From Metellina segmentata (taxonomy: Eukaryota; Arthropoda; Arachnida; Araneae; Tetragnathidae), in assembly GCA_947359465.1 (NCBI GenBank), contig OX375877.1, positions 70,626,198-70,690,197 of the forward strand: a DNA stretch of 64,000 nt, read 5' to 3'. Every line of letters starts with the position of its first letter. The stretch's first letter is position 1. Shown piece after piece: positions 33,538 through 45,900 of the stretch. The position numbers and the translations under genes were made by a program. The notes beneath the pieces were generated by a model. The model was given only the letters and a program-made list of their open reading frames with translations, did not search any database and was not told where the DNA came from.

Positions 33538-34890
33538 TGTTGTATACTCAAAACCCCATCCGCCAAACCACTTGCACAGTGGCGACACTCGTAGCGACGC
33601 CAGCGCCACGGAGCGCAGGTGCATAAGAGAGCAGAGTAGTGAAGAGCGAAGTCGCCAACAGCGAAGCTCTCATCGATGTTTCCGTTCTAATATTAGATTA
33701 GTTAGGCTCAAGAGCCTAAAGTTGTATGCTAAACCTGAAAATATATAGTTATTGTTAGAACCTGACTTGTTCTTGTCTTCATGCATCAACACCCTAGACC
33801 AGTGGTCCCCAACCCCCGGTCCGCGGACCGGTACCGGTCCGTGGATCAAATGGTACCGGGCCGCCCAAGGAACATTAAATTATTTCCATTTTATTTACTG
33901 TGGTGTATTTCTCTCGGGTTTGTGCGGTTCTTATCTATGAAATGTCCACTCAAATTAGGAGGCGGTAAATCATAACTTGAAATTTGTTCTGTTACTAGAG
34001 CTTCAATTATGACTTCTGAATTCTGTATGTCTCTATTTTCCAATTTTGATAAATGTGATAGCTGTTTTCAAGTTGGCAGACAAAGTAGCTGTATTTAAAG
34101 CCAAACTGAAGTTGTGGGGACGACGCGTGAACAGAGGCATTTTGGACATGTTTCAGACATTAACGGGGATTTTAGACGAGACAGCCTAAACATTCATTCT
34201 CCCAGTTGGTGCACGATCACCTGTCTTTGCTTTTAAAAGAGTTTGATCGCTACTTTCCAACCACAAAAGACCCACGAACTAGGAAGGAATGGATCCGCAA
34301 CCCATTTGTCAACAAATCAGGCAAATCTAGCATGTCTGTACCAGAAGATCAACTGCTGGATATTGCAAATGAAGGCGGCCTTAAAACTACGTTCGAGACA
34401 ATAACTCTGCCGGTTCTTCTGGATTAAAGTCATGGCGGAATACCCTGAGATTGCCACCACAGCACTTAAATCAATATTGCCATTTCCGACAACCTATCTG
34501 TGTGAAGCGGGGTTTTCTGCAGTGACAGCAACCAAAACAAAACAACGGAATAAACTGGACATAAGCAACACACTTAGGGTGTCATTGTCTCCTATTACCC
34601 TCTGATGAAACCGTCTCATTTCAATGAAACAAGGATCTCATTGATTTAGCATTCTAGTGAGTTAAAATGTTAAATCACTTTATGTTTATTTTTTAGTGTA
34701 ACTGTATTTTATTTTGAAGGCATGTTTGAATACAATTAAATTAAAATTATTAAATCAAAACATATCTAAAATATAAACAATCAACGTCCCCCCCCCCTCA
34801 GCGGGCCGCGTTAAAATTATCAAACGATGATCCGGTCCGCGGCGATAAAAAGGTTGGAGAGCACTGCCCTAGACAACCCGAACCAGAACA
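33538..34890 (+). repeat. 3' LTR with hAT insertion
   Basis: Starts TGTTGTATAC at 33538 and ends AGAACA at 34890. A 1067 bp hAT element plus an 8 bp duplication interrupts it. The remaining 278 bp match the 5' LTR. Confidence 0.9.
33800..34866 (+). mobile_element. hAT element in the 3' LTR, with transposase remnant
   Basis: Ends CAGTGGTCCCCAACC and GGTTGGAGAGCACTG, duplication CCCTAGAC at 33792-33799 and 34867-34874. About 34120-34600 encodes the C-terminal third of a hAT transposase in two frames: LLKEFDRYFPTTKDPRTRK and EWIRNPFV, then after a frameshift WIKVMAEYPEIATTALKSIL and PFPTTYLCEAGFSAV, the dimerisation block near the third catalytic Glu. The catalytic N-terminal part is missing. 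Near its left end is a GC-rich palindrome (GGTCCGCGGACC). Confidence 0.88.
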
Positions 34891-35804
34891 TTTATTGAAA
34901 GAAAATCAAAAGTATAAGGTATCTATCTATATGGTGTACAATTTTCCGCAGATTTCAAATCTGTTAAAATTTTCATTCTTTAACTATCGCTGAGATAGAA
35001 AAAAGCACTTAAGAACGACAGTGATAACTTTAATAATATATTTTGCTTCACTCGAATCCATTTTTCAGTAAACCAAAATCAATTAATCTCGAATCAAATG
35101 AAGGTCAATCGAATCTGTTTGCTAGCAATCCCATTTATTGCGAACTAGCCACTGCATGGCCATCACGGCGCTGCCCGTGATAGTTCATTTCGTGGGGTCA
35201 GGTGTAACCACTGCTGGCTAATCGAATTTGGCCGCATTTGACAATGACGAGGTCATAACGGCGTTGTCCGTGGTTGTGGTTTACGAAGCAAACCATAGTA
35301 CATAATATTCATAATCTGGTTTGCAAAGCAAAAATCAAATTGGAATTCGCAGGGAATTCATTTCAATAGGCTACGAATTTCCTTGTGGTTTGAGTAGCAA
35401 TCCATCACCACTGGCAACGCCATCATGGCTGTTATGGAATTAGCTACGTGTTCCAATTTGTTTTGCTTCGCAAACCAAATGGGAATTCGTAGCAATCACC
35501 GGTGATTAGTGAGCAGTGGTCACACCTGACCCCACGAAAAGAACTGTCACGGGCAACGCCGTGCTGGCTTCGCAGTGGCTAGTTATAAATAAAGAATTAC
35601 CATAAATATAATTTTTTTTAAACTTGCGTCTGTATATGTGTTTGTAAATACTGAAATAATTTAAATATAAATACGGCTCGCTAAATTTTATTTTTTGTTC
35701 GTTTTTCGTTGAAATGGCTCTGTGTTTCCAAAAGGTTCCTGACCCCTAGTCTATTTTATGAGTTATTATATTAACACTGAATTTTTTTTAAAAATCCAAT
35801 CTGT

Positions 35805-36105
35805 GTGGGTCCGCAGACCCAATGGGTTAGCAACCGGAAGGTTGCGTTTTCGAAACTTGCTCCAGCCAAAGACTGTCGTGTACACATGGGCTGGTACACG
35901 TTAAATCTGTCGTGGCTAATATGTCCTCACTTTGACATGGTAAGGAAATTTGTAGAATGTGGTGCAAACTCAGGTGAGACCTCGTCATCTGACCCTAGTA
36001 CAAAATTGTGTGTTGTCCTCGATTCTTTCCCTTCCGTTTTGATCCTGGAACGTCGTCTTACACGCAGTGTTGCTCCAATGTGACGTTAATTCAAAAATTA
36101 CCTAC
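35805..36105 (+). repeat. SINE, diverged copy near RpLP0
   Basis: Carries the family's middle and 3' blocks (CACGTTAAATCTGTCGTGGC, ATGTCCTCAC, CCTCGTCATCTGACC, TTGCTCCAATGTGACGTTAA). The head AGCAACCGGAAGGTTGCG is the alternative version also seen at 24995. It lies about 170 bp upstream of the RpLP0 transcription start. Confidence 0.7.
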
Positions 36106-36261
36106 CATTCTGTGTGTATTCAACGACGTCGTATGTTTTTTTTAGAGCTGAGCCTTTAAAAAAAATCAACTGAAAAAAGAAGTTAACTGAAGAAGAAAGC
36201 TTACCTTTCAACGAATTGAAATGAATTGATGAAATTTTTATTCCAATTTTCTACGCAACCG

Positions 36262-36290
36262 CAAGCGCTCGCTTTTATTTTCTTCTTTGG
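36262..36290 (+). promoter_or_regulatory. RpLP0: RpLP0 5'UTR exon with TOP-like start
   Basis: A C/T-only tract CTTTTATTTTCTTCTTT starts at 36272 and is followed by GG and a strong donor GTAAGTAT at 36291. Ribosomal protein mRNAs begin with such a terminal oligopyrimidine tract, which couples translation to growth signalling. The first intron (36291-36742) ends TGTAG and joins a short leader before the ATG at 36779. The exact start base is inferred. Confidence 0.65.
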
Positions 36291-36778
36291 GTAAGTATAG
36301 AATTTCTATCTAATTCCATCTCAATTTCTTTTATTAAACATAAAACTGTGATTTGTTTTATTTTCTATGTTTCAATATGCTGTCGATGCAAAATTATTAT
36401 TTTACATTGAAGCCAATTGTTAAAATTTTCAGACTTAAAAACGAATCCATCATGTGTTGTGCTTTCACACGCGACCGCATGAATTTATGCTTTTAAATAA
36501 CTGCCAATTATTTTATCCTGTATGATGCTAATTATTTTACCCTGAATGATGCTAATTATTTTACGCAAGTTGGTTTTTCATTCTACTTTATTTGAAACTT
36601 ATCAAGTTAAAAGATACGTTATGTAACATTCTTCGTAAGTTCTATGAAACAAGTTGTAAAATCTGATCATATTACGTAAACTTCGGTTGTTCATCTCTTA
36701 TAATATTATTTATACTGTTTTTAACTCTTTTTTTTTTTGTAGTCCTTAAACTCGAAAGAGCTATCCTTGATCTACACG

Positions 36779-39700
36779 ATGGGCAGGGAGGACCGTGCAC
36801 AATGGAAAAGCAATTACTTCATGAAGTTGGTGGTAAGTTGAATGTATTTTGATACCTATTACTATGGTCGTTCTGTTAAATGCTCTGAATACTAGAACCA
36901 CACTATGTCGCAAGGTCGGTTCTCTGGAAACTCATCGTATCCTAAATTTTCTAATTTGAACCCTCTGAATCAGAACATTAAAAAGTTGTGTTAAGTCCTT
37001 TCTTGTGTGTCTGATTAAATGTTTGTAATCAGAAACCACTTCACATAAAGCAAGTGAGGAGATGCACATTGACACAGGGTGTATTTTGCATATTCTTGTA
37101 ACAAAAGTGATAAGTTGAAATGAGAAAAATGTATTCTCAATTGAAGATGCACATATACCATACTTTTGAATCTTTGACATCATTTATGCACCTATTCCAC
37201 CTAGTAAGCTGTTGAGGTATGTTGTCATCGACAAACGTCAGGCTAACTTAACTTCTACATAGGTGTTGATTCTCACTACTCCATTAACTATATTATTATT
37301 GAACTATTTCTAACTATTTACAGTTTATCGACAAGCCTGGCACCCTGTGCCTCCTTCACATTCAATCGACCCCAATGGCCCTTCGTATTCAAATTTATGA
37401 TGGTCCCACACTGTCTTTACACATTCATGGATGACTTACAACTGACAATAAACATATATACATGCCATTTCAGTGTCGACCTCTCATAACAATTCTCATA
37501 AAGAGGAGGAATTTGCTACATTCTGCTTGGCTAAACATTTATAAATTTCTATTGTTAGAAGCTCCTGAAAGTTTCACACTAAAATATTTTGCAACTGTTG
37601 CACATGTCTAAAAGCCTATCCAATCAGCTGCATGTCTTCTATAGTAAATAGTTCTTAGCATGGATTTTTCCCAAACTCAATATAGTTATTCTTCCTTCAT
37701 CAATTTTCAACTTTACTTCTCGGGAGACCATACACCAAATATTTCCCCCCATAGAATTTTTTAATTTTAATGTTTTGCAATATAGCCTTTTCATAAACAT
37801 GCTACAAATCTAATACTAAATATGTTAGAGTGGTAGCAAACAGGATGGTGGACAATTTCTTTCCTAAGTGGTAACCTTTAATTTTTTTAAGGTAACCCTA
37901 TTTAGAGGTTTAGAACTGAAGACGTTAAGGCCGCCATCTTGGTATGGTGACAAAAAAAACACCTTGGCGCTACTGTCCCGTTCGCTACCATTCACTGCAT
38001 GTTAATGTGAAAGAATTATATATTCATTTTAAGTGAAGAATACATAAAATCAGCTTCATGTTCATTTCTGCAGTCAATAAAATTGAATATTCTCCAAATT
38101 TTAATCTCTAGAGAACATTCTTGTTCTTAGAGAATATATATATATTTTTTAGAATATCAGGGCTCCTAACACGTCACCTTTTTGACATTTTGTCACCTTT
38201 TCAGGGGTTTTAAGTTCTTAAATTGTATTTGGAGAAGAAAAATTTTTGGTGCGCAGTTAAAAAATTCATTTTTTCTATAAAAAAAAAAAACAGGGTTTGC
38301 ACAGATTCAATTTTGAAATTCGTGCTACATTCCACCGCAAGAATAAATTCAAAACGTATCGTTTCAATTGTAAAAGGATAATTCAAGTTGCCCGCGGTGT
38401 ATTAGCAGCAAGTTCTGGAAATTTTCTTACGGGAAAAGGATATCAGTAAAACCAAGCGGCGAAGTTCAAGGAAAGCATGGCCATCTGCATGTCGGACCCC
38501 TCTTACCTAACTACAGGGCTCCTCACATGTAACCTTTTTGTTTGTAACTTTTTGCCACCTTTTCAGGGGTTTTCAGTTCTTAAATTCTATTTGGAGAAGA
38601 AAAATTTGGGGTGCGCAATTTTAAAAAAATTCCCATTTCCTCTGAAAAAACTGAGTTTGCAGGTTCCTTAAGAACTCCTTAAAATGGATTTTCGATTTTA
38701 AGCACTCTTAAAACTCCTTATTTTTATGTGCTACTCCTTAAAATCTTTTTTTTTATTTTCGCCTTTTCAATTTCAAAATGCGCGCTACGTTCCACCGCAA
38801 GAGTGGATTCAAAAACGTACCGTTTCAATTGTAAAAGGATACTTCACGTTGCCCTTGGTGTATTAGCAGAAAATTCTGGAAATTTTTAGAAAAGGAAGAA
38901 ATTCAAGCTGTGTCAAAAATAAAATAATTAAAAAAATCATAAATTACGATTTTTTCCTGTTAATATTTTTAAAATGATGTACTTTTTAAATGAAGAAAAT
39001 AAAAAATATCCCTTCCAAAGAAAGAAAAAGAACTTTTTTTACTTGATTAGTCACTTTTTTGGTTCAATTAGTCACCTTTTTAGACCTTGAAACCTGTTAG
39101 GAGCCCTGGAATATTCTCTTGCATCTAAGCTGTGATGATAGCTATCTATGAAAATTACACCTTGTCAGAGCCAGAAATGGCTGAACCCACTGACTTTAGG
39201 GTGTAAGATTATGATATAAACTGCTAATTAGCTGTCTGAGCTTTGTATTTTGTTATGTATAGCTAACTAAATATCCATTTGAATATTTCATTTAAATATG
39301 CTTATAATATGAAGTCTAAAAAATACTTATGGTTATTTCTCTCAGCAACTTTTGGACGAGTACCCCAAATGTTTCATTGTTGGGGTAGACAATGTTGGTT
39401 CCAACCAGATGCAACAGATTCGTATGTCTCTGCGTAAGTATGCTGTTCTGCTTATGGGCAAGAACACCATGATTAGGAAGGCCATTCGAGGCCACATGGA
39501 GAACAACCCAGCTTTGGATAAGTGAGTGCTTGCATAAACTAATATCTTTGAAAAATAGTTCAATTATAGTAAAAGCGTACCATATTTGTTACGCAATATT
39601 TTAACATTTGTTCTGTTTGCCAATTGTACATAAATTTAAAAAAAGAGACTTTCATGAAAATTAGTTGCCATGATGATAGCTTGCTATGAAAATTACACCT

Positions 39701-42700
39701 TGTCAGAGCTAGAAATGGCTGAACCCACTGACTTTAGGGTGTAGGATAATGAGTGTAAGTGCTACATTAGCTGTCTGAGCTGTATTGGCTAAATATTAAT
39801 TTGTGGGTAATGGCTTGTGTTGTAAAAGGGTGTGGGAATTTTTGTTTCGTAAAAATAGTTGCTATGATGATAGCTTGCTATGAAAATTACACCTTGTCAG
39901 AGCTAGAAATGGCTGAACCCACTGACTTTAGGGTGTAGGATAATGAGTGTAAGTGCTACATTAGCTGTCTGAGCTTAGTATTGGCTAAATATTCATTTGT
40001 AGGTAATGGCTTGTGTTGTATGGGGAAAATAAGTTTGTCCAATATTTAACAAGTTGGAGAGTGTTATGTAGTCATTAAATTCTACTCTAATTCATTCTAA
40101 TTATTTTAGTTACATAGGAAAGTTTTAGCCATTCTAAAATTGTAATGAGATTAAACATTGTATTGAAAAGAAATTTGTTTCTATTGCCTCTTTAATCCAT
40201 TCAACTGAACTTTTGGACCACACTATAAAGTCACACAAAAGATAAATTATGTAGGAATAATGCATTCATTGAAATAGTTATTTGATCTGCATGGACAAAT
40301 TTAAGAATTGTATTTTGCTTTTGTGTCAAGTGTTTTGTTTGGTCAAGGTTTGTTTCCTGGAACATGAGCAAAAATATTAATGTGGGTAGGTAGGTTTTAA
40401 GTAAGAACTCTTTAATTATCGTAACAATATGAATTGCATGTGGTGTATCTATAACTTTTGTATTTGTTAAAAACATTTAAACTTATGCATTTGATTTGAT
40501 TTACGTTTTTCGCTTTAACTGAGTTTTTTGGCTATCCGAGTTAGTCTTGGATCACATTAACTCGGATAATTGGGACTATACTGTATTAATGTTAGGTATA
40601 CTGTATTAAGGTTAGATTTAAAATTGATCAGAGGTGTGATCAGTGATACAAAATACCTAGGTATAACTATTTTTGTGGGTCAATATCTAGTTTGATAGTA
40701 TATTTATCAATTACAAGCGATGTGACATCGTAATCAATTGTTTTAACAAACTTTTTTTTAATTAAATAAAAATGATAATAAATAAAAATTAAATGCTATG
40801 ATGATAAATGTCATTCAGAAATGGCTGAAATCTAACTGCAGGGTGCCTGGTTATAAGTTTTATTTTCTTCATTAAAATCCTTTTTTAAATATACTTTCCT
40901 TCATGTACTTGTGACCAATTGCCAACCTCAGATAAATTACTTTTGCTGTTATTCATTCTAAAAATAAAGTGAATACTAATTTGTGGTAATATTAACTTCT
41001 CTAAATTTAGGCTTCTTCCACACATTCGAGGCAATGTTGGCTTTGTGTTCACCAAAGATGATTTGGTTGAAATCAGGGACAAAATTATGGATAACAAAGT
41101 CAAAGCCCCAGCTAGGGCAGGTGCCATTGCCCCTTGTGATGTGAACCTTCAACCTCAAAACACAGGCTTGGGTCCAGAAAAGACATCTTTCTTCCAGGCT
41201 CTGCAGATTCCAACCAAGATTTCTAAAGGTACCATTGAAATATTGGTATGTATTCTATTAAGGTTTGCATTTCTTGATGGGTGATTGAGAACCATTCCTG
41301 GTGTTTAACCCTCTAGATACGGAAACAGCAGAGTTTCACATTCCCTGTTTACGGAGGGGTTAGATTCTTTCAGACCTCATACTCCAGAAAAAATGGATGA
41401 AGCCCCATAAAGATTTTCTCACCTCTTTTCTGTGCAATAAGACAAGCACATGAATAGCCTTTCTTCTTTGACAGGGGTTAAAGTTCTATACGGGGGAGCC
41501 TAGCAAGTCGTTTCTGGAGCGTTTAGAGTGGTTGAGTAAATGTAAAGTCTGATTGAAGGCACACTTAAAAAATCAAGGGAAGTTTTAGTTTAGAGCATGT
41601 AAAAAAGCATTTGTCCTGTAATGAGTTTGCGAAATAATTTAACATAAATACATAAAAAGGTTTTACCTTTAAAAAAAATTAAGTTTGCACCCTCAAAATT
41701 ATGAGCACTTTATCAACCACTTTGATGTGAATTAAAAATTTGTTTTTATTTAATGGGGTCATCCTATAATTGACGAGCATTTTATACCGTATGAATTCGA
41801 TTGGACAGGTGTGGTTTATATAAAACTAGCCACTACGTGGCCAGCACGGTGTTGTCTGTGACAGTTCTGTTCATGGGGTCAGGTGTGGCCAGTGCTCGTT
41901 AATTGTCTCCGCTAGTCCCTGTTGATTGCTACGAATTCGCAAACCTAATGTGAATTTGTAGTTTGTCCCACAGCCATCACAGTGTTGCCCGTGGTTGTTG
42001 GATTGCAAAATGAGCAACGCTCATTCATTGTTAAATGTGGCCACTGCTGTTTTTAACATTTTTGTTCTTTCCACTTCGTAAGAGTAATTAAGAAACATAT
42101 TTATCATGTTCAATTCAGTTTATCATTTTAAGATTAATATTAAAATGAAAAATGTATTTTTACAGTCCCATTACCAAGGAAGGAAACAATATTATTTCGC
42201 TACATATGCAGAGGGTTAAATGCAGTTTCAATTCTTAATATTTACATATAAGCTAATTTCCCTTGATATCTGTTGCATGATTTTGTCATTTTGTTTCATC
42301 AGTAGAGGTAGTTCATTATAAACTGGTCTAAATTTCTCTGAAGATCAAAGTTTTCTTTTTCTATTGAGCTTGTCATTGATGTATTGGTGCTTTTGCGGCG
42401 GATTTGCATCTGTAGCAGTTGTCACTTGTGGCTAAGGAGTTACTTGAACCTGTGTAGCCTATTCCAAGCCTCTGCGTCATAAAATAAAGATGTCTCCAGC
42501 TGTCATGGCTGATGAAGGCAGAAGCAATATATATTCCTTATCTTCCTGTAGCTTCTCTGAAGCAGTGATCAGGTAGAGAGACCATATATGGTACATTTCT
42601 GAGTTTAATTTTCTGTAATTCAAGTTTGCCTGGGATGTTGTAATTTGCGCCATAGTTACTCTATGCATTGAGTAGAAAGCCTGCTACTCTTAAGTGCTAG

Positions 42701-42871
42701 TGTAGTGTGCTGAAATTTTGATCTGAGGTTGTGACAAAGATTCCTATGGGTGTAATATAAATTTGAAATTCTTGGTTCATATTAAACTTGCTTCTATATT
42801 TATTTTGACTCCATACCTATTTTGAGCATATATTCCCTCATGGTTATGCATGCCCCCCCCCCCCAAAAAAA

Positions 42872-42902
<31 letters not shown>

Positions 42903-45900
42903 ATTTGTCTGAAAATGACTTGTGACAGGTTTGTGTCTGATAGAATATGTGAGAATACCAGACTCCTGTCAGCTACTATTGAATCGTGCCAAACATTTTT
43001 CTGTTTTAATTCAACCAGGCACTTTTTGCTATGGATCGAAAAGCAGCTGCTTTTCTTATTTCTCTGAACGTGTCATTGATGTATTGGTGCATTTTGCAGC
43101 GGATTAAATTCTGTAGCAGACTGTACTTGTGGCTCAGGAGTTACTTGAACCTGTGTAGCATATTCCAAGCCACTGCATCATAAAATAAAGATGTCTCCAG
43201 CTGTCATGGCTGATGAAGGCAGAAGCAATATATATTCCTTATCTTCCTGTAGCTTCTCTGAAGCAGTGATCAGGTAGAGAGACCATATACGGTATATTTC
43301 GAAGTTATGATATTTCAGTGTTTCATTTTCTATTGTTCAAGTTTGCCTGGGATGATGTAATTTGCGCCATAGTTACTCTATGCATTGAGTAGAAAGCCTG
43401 CTACTCTTTAAGTGCTGGTGTAGTGTGCTGAAATTTTGATCTGAGGTTGTGACAAAGATTCCTATGGGTGTAATATAAATTTGAAATTCTTGGTACATAA
43501 GAAACTTGCTTCTATGTTTATTTTGGCTCCATACCTATTTTGAGCATATATCTCTCATCATGGTTTTGCATCTCTCTCCCCCCCCAATAGAAAAAAACTT
43601 GTCTTAAAATGATTCATGGCAGGTTTGTGTCCGATAGAATATGCGAGAATACCAGACTCCTATCAGCTACTATTGAATTGTGCCAAACATTTTTCTGTTT
43701 TAATTCGACCAGGCACTTTTTGCTATGGATCGAAAAGCAGTTGCTATTCTTATTTCTCTCTGAACGTGTCATTGAGGTATCGGTACATTTTGCAGCAGAT
43801 TAAATTCTGTAGCAGATTGTACTTGTGGCTCAGGAGTTACTTGAACCTGTGTAGCATATTCCAAGCCACTGCATCATAAAATAAAGATGTCTCCAGCTGT
43901 CATGGCTGATGAAGGCAGAAGCAATATATATTCCTTATCTTCCTGTAGCTTCTCTGAAGCAGTGATCAGGTAGAGAGACCATATACGGTATATTTCGAAG
44001 TTATGATATTTCAGTGTTTCATTTTCTATTGTTCAAGTTTGCCTGGGATGATGTAATTTGCGCCATAGTTACTCTATGCATTGAGTAGAAAGCCTGCTAC
44101 TCTTAAGTGCTAGTGTAGTGTGCTGAAATTTTGATCTGAGGTTGTGACAAAGATTCCTATGGGTGTAATATAAATTTGAAATTCTTGGTTCATATTAAAC
44201 TTGCTTCTATATTTATTTTGACTCCATACCTATTTTGAGCATATATTCCCTCATGGTTATGCATGCCCCCCCCCCCCAAAAAAAAATATATATATATTTA
44301 TATAATTTGTCTGAAAATGACTTGTGGCAGGTTTGTGTCTGATAGAATATGTGAGAATACCAGACTCCTGTCAGCTACTATTGAATCGTGCCAAACATTT
44401 TTCTGTTTTAATTCAACCAGGCACTTTTTGCTATGGATCGAAAAGCAGCTGCTTTTCTTATTTCTCTCTGAACGTGTCATTGATGTATTGGTGCATTTTG
44501 CAGCAGATTAAATTCTGTAGCAGACTGTACTTGTGGCTCAGGAGTTACTTGAACCTGTGTAGCATATTCCAAGCCACTGCATCATAAAATAAAGATGTCT
44601 CCAGCTGTCATGGCTGATGAAGGCAGAAGCAATATATATTCCTTATCTTCCTGTAGCTTCTCTGAAGCAGTGATCAGGTAGAGAGACCATATACGGTATA
44701 TTTCGAAGTTATGATATTTCAGAGTTTCATTTTCTATTCAAGTTTGCCTGGGATGATGTAATTTGCGCCATAGTTACTCTATGCATTGAGTAGAAAGCCT
44801 GCTACTCTTAAGTGCTAGTGTAGTGTGCTGAAATTTTGATCTGAGGTTGTGACAAAGATTCCTATGGGTGTAATATAAATTTGAAATTCTTGGTACATAT
44901 TAAACTTGCTTCTATATTTTGGCTCCATACCTATTTTGAGCATATATCTCTCATGGTTTTGCATGGTTTCCCAAAAAAAATAAAACTTGCCTAAAAATGA
45001 CTCGTGGCAGGTTTGTGTGTGACAGAATATGTGAGATACCATACTCCTATCTCTAGTATTATAAAGTGTTTGTCTGTTTTTACCGCAAAATCCTTACGAT
45101 TCTATGGCACTTAGAGTGATGATATTTGGCACACAGGTAGTCCAAATTTTTTGCAATTTTTGGGTCGCTGCGAATTTTAGCATTCAATCTAGAACAATTT
45201 TAAATGAATTTTCTATATCCTTGACCGTTAAAGAGTAAAAATATGATTTTCTTTGTCAAAATAACTTAAATTTAATGTATCTTATATTTTCGCACAAGAC
45301 TGACGTCACGGTAACTTTCCCTTTCCAAAAATAGATTACATTACCTGTCCTTTGATTTTCCCTAATCATCACCACAGCTCATGCATTTCGGTACTGATTG
45401 CTTACCCCTCCTTGATGTCCCCATCCCTTTTGGAACGTGAATTGGACTCCTAATTGTTCAATTTTTTCGAAGTGCATTTGTCACTTTCTTTAACTTTCTT
45501 CCCTCATTTACTGTTTACAATCATAAACTTTCTATTAATTCTGATGTGGAGGTTCGCAGTTTTCTGCAAGGTACACCATAATTGATACATCCGTTCCTCT
45601 TCGATTTCAGTGGAGAGCAAGAAATAAAACGCATTTTGACAGGCATTTGTTTAGTTCTTTTTTGTAAAAGCGGATTGGTTAAAGATAAAAATTTCAACGG
45701 ATTTGAAATCTGCAGAAAATTTTACACTGGAATAGTACCTTATATCACGGTGTTGCCCATGGTAACACCACGGGCTAGCAGTCAGTTACTACTGAATTGT
45801 GCCAAACATTTTTCTGTTTGAAATCCACCAGGCACTTTTTGCTGTGGACTGAAAAGTTGCTGTTCTTATTTCTCTCTGAACATGTCATTGATGTACTGGT

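Larger units (their letters stand above)
27610..34890 (+). mobile_element. Ty3/gypsy LTR retrotransposon, deleted and carrying insertions
   Basis: Two LTRs of 279 and 278 bp (the latter after removing an insertion) start TGTTGTATAC and end AGAACA. TTTA is duplicated on both sides (27606-27609 and 34891-34894). Between them lie a repeat-rich leader, a gag gene and a short fused remnant of the end of pol. Protease, reverse transcriptase, RNase H and most of integrase are absent, so it cannot move by itself. Three DNA elements sit inside it: 28134-28651, 30123-32472 and 33800-34866. The two LTRs are very alike, so the original insertion is fairly recent. Confidence 0.92.
27390..35585 (-). mobile_element. 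Helitron-like repeat split by the LTR element
   Basis: Family blocks lie on both sides of the LTR retrotransposon. The TTCG-looped palindrome GTTTGCTTCGCAAACC and the GGCGTTGCCCGT block (27400-27590) lie to the left. The TTTTCCGCAGATTTCAAATC block (about 34945) and further palindromes and GGCGCTGCCCGTGATAG blocks lie to the right, up to 35585. The block order matches the reverse copy at 10981-11547. Parts of the right flank may be additional copies. Confidence 0.5.

Noticed and set aside
42822..44587. Several similar 60-87 codon open frames (with [24 protein letters not shown] text)
   Set aside because: They recur because the 700 bp repeat recurs. The frames shift between units and overlap RNA-like structures. 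There is no evidence of a protein.
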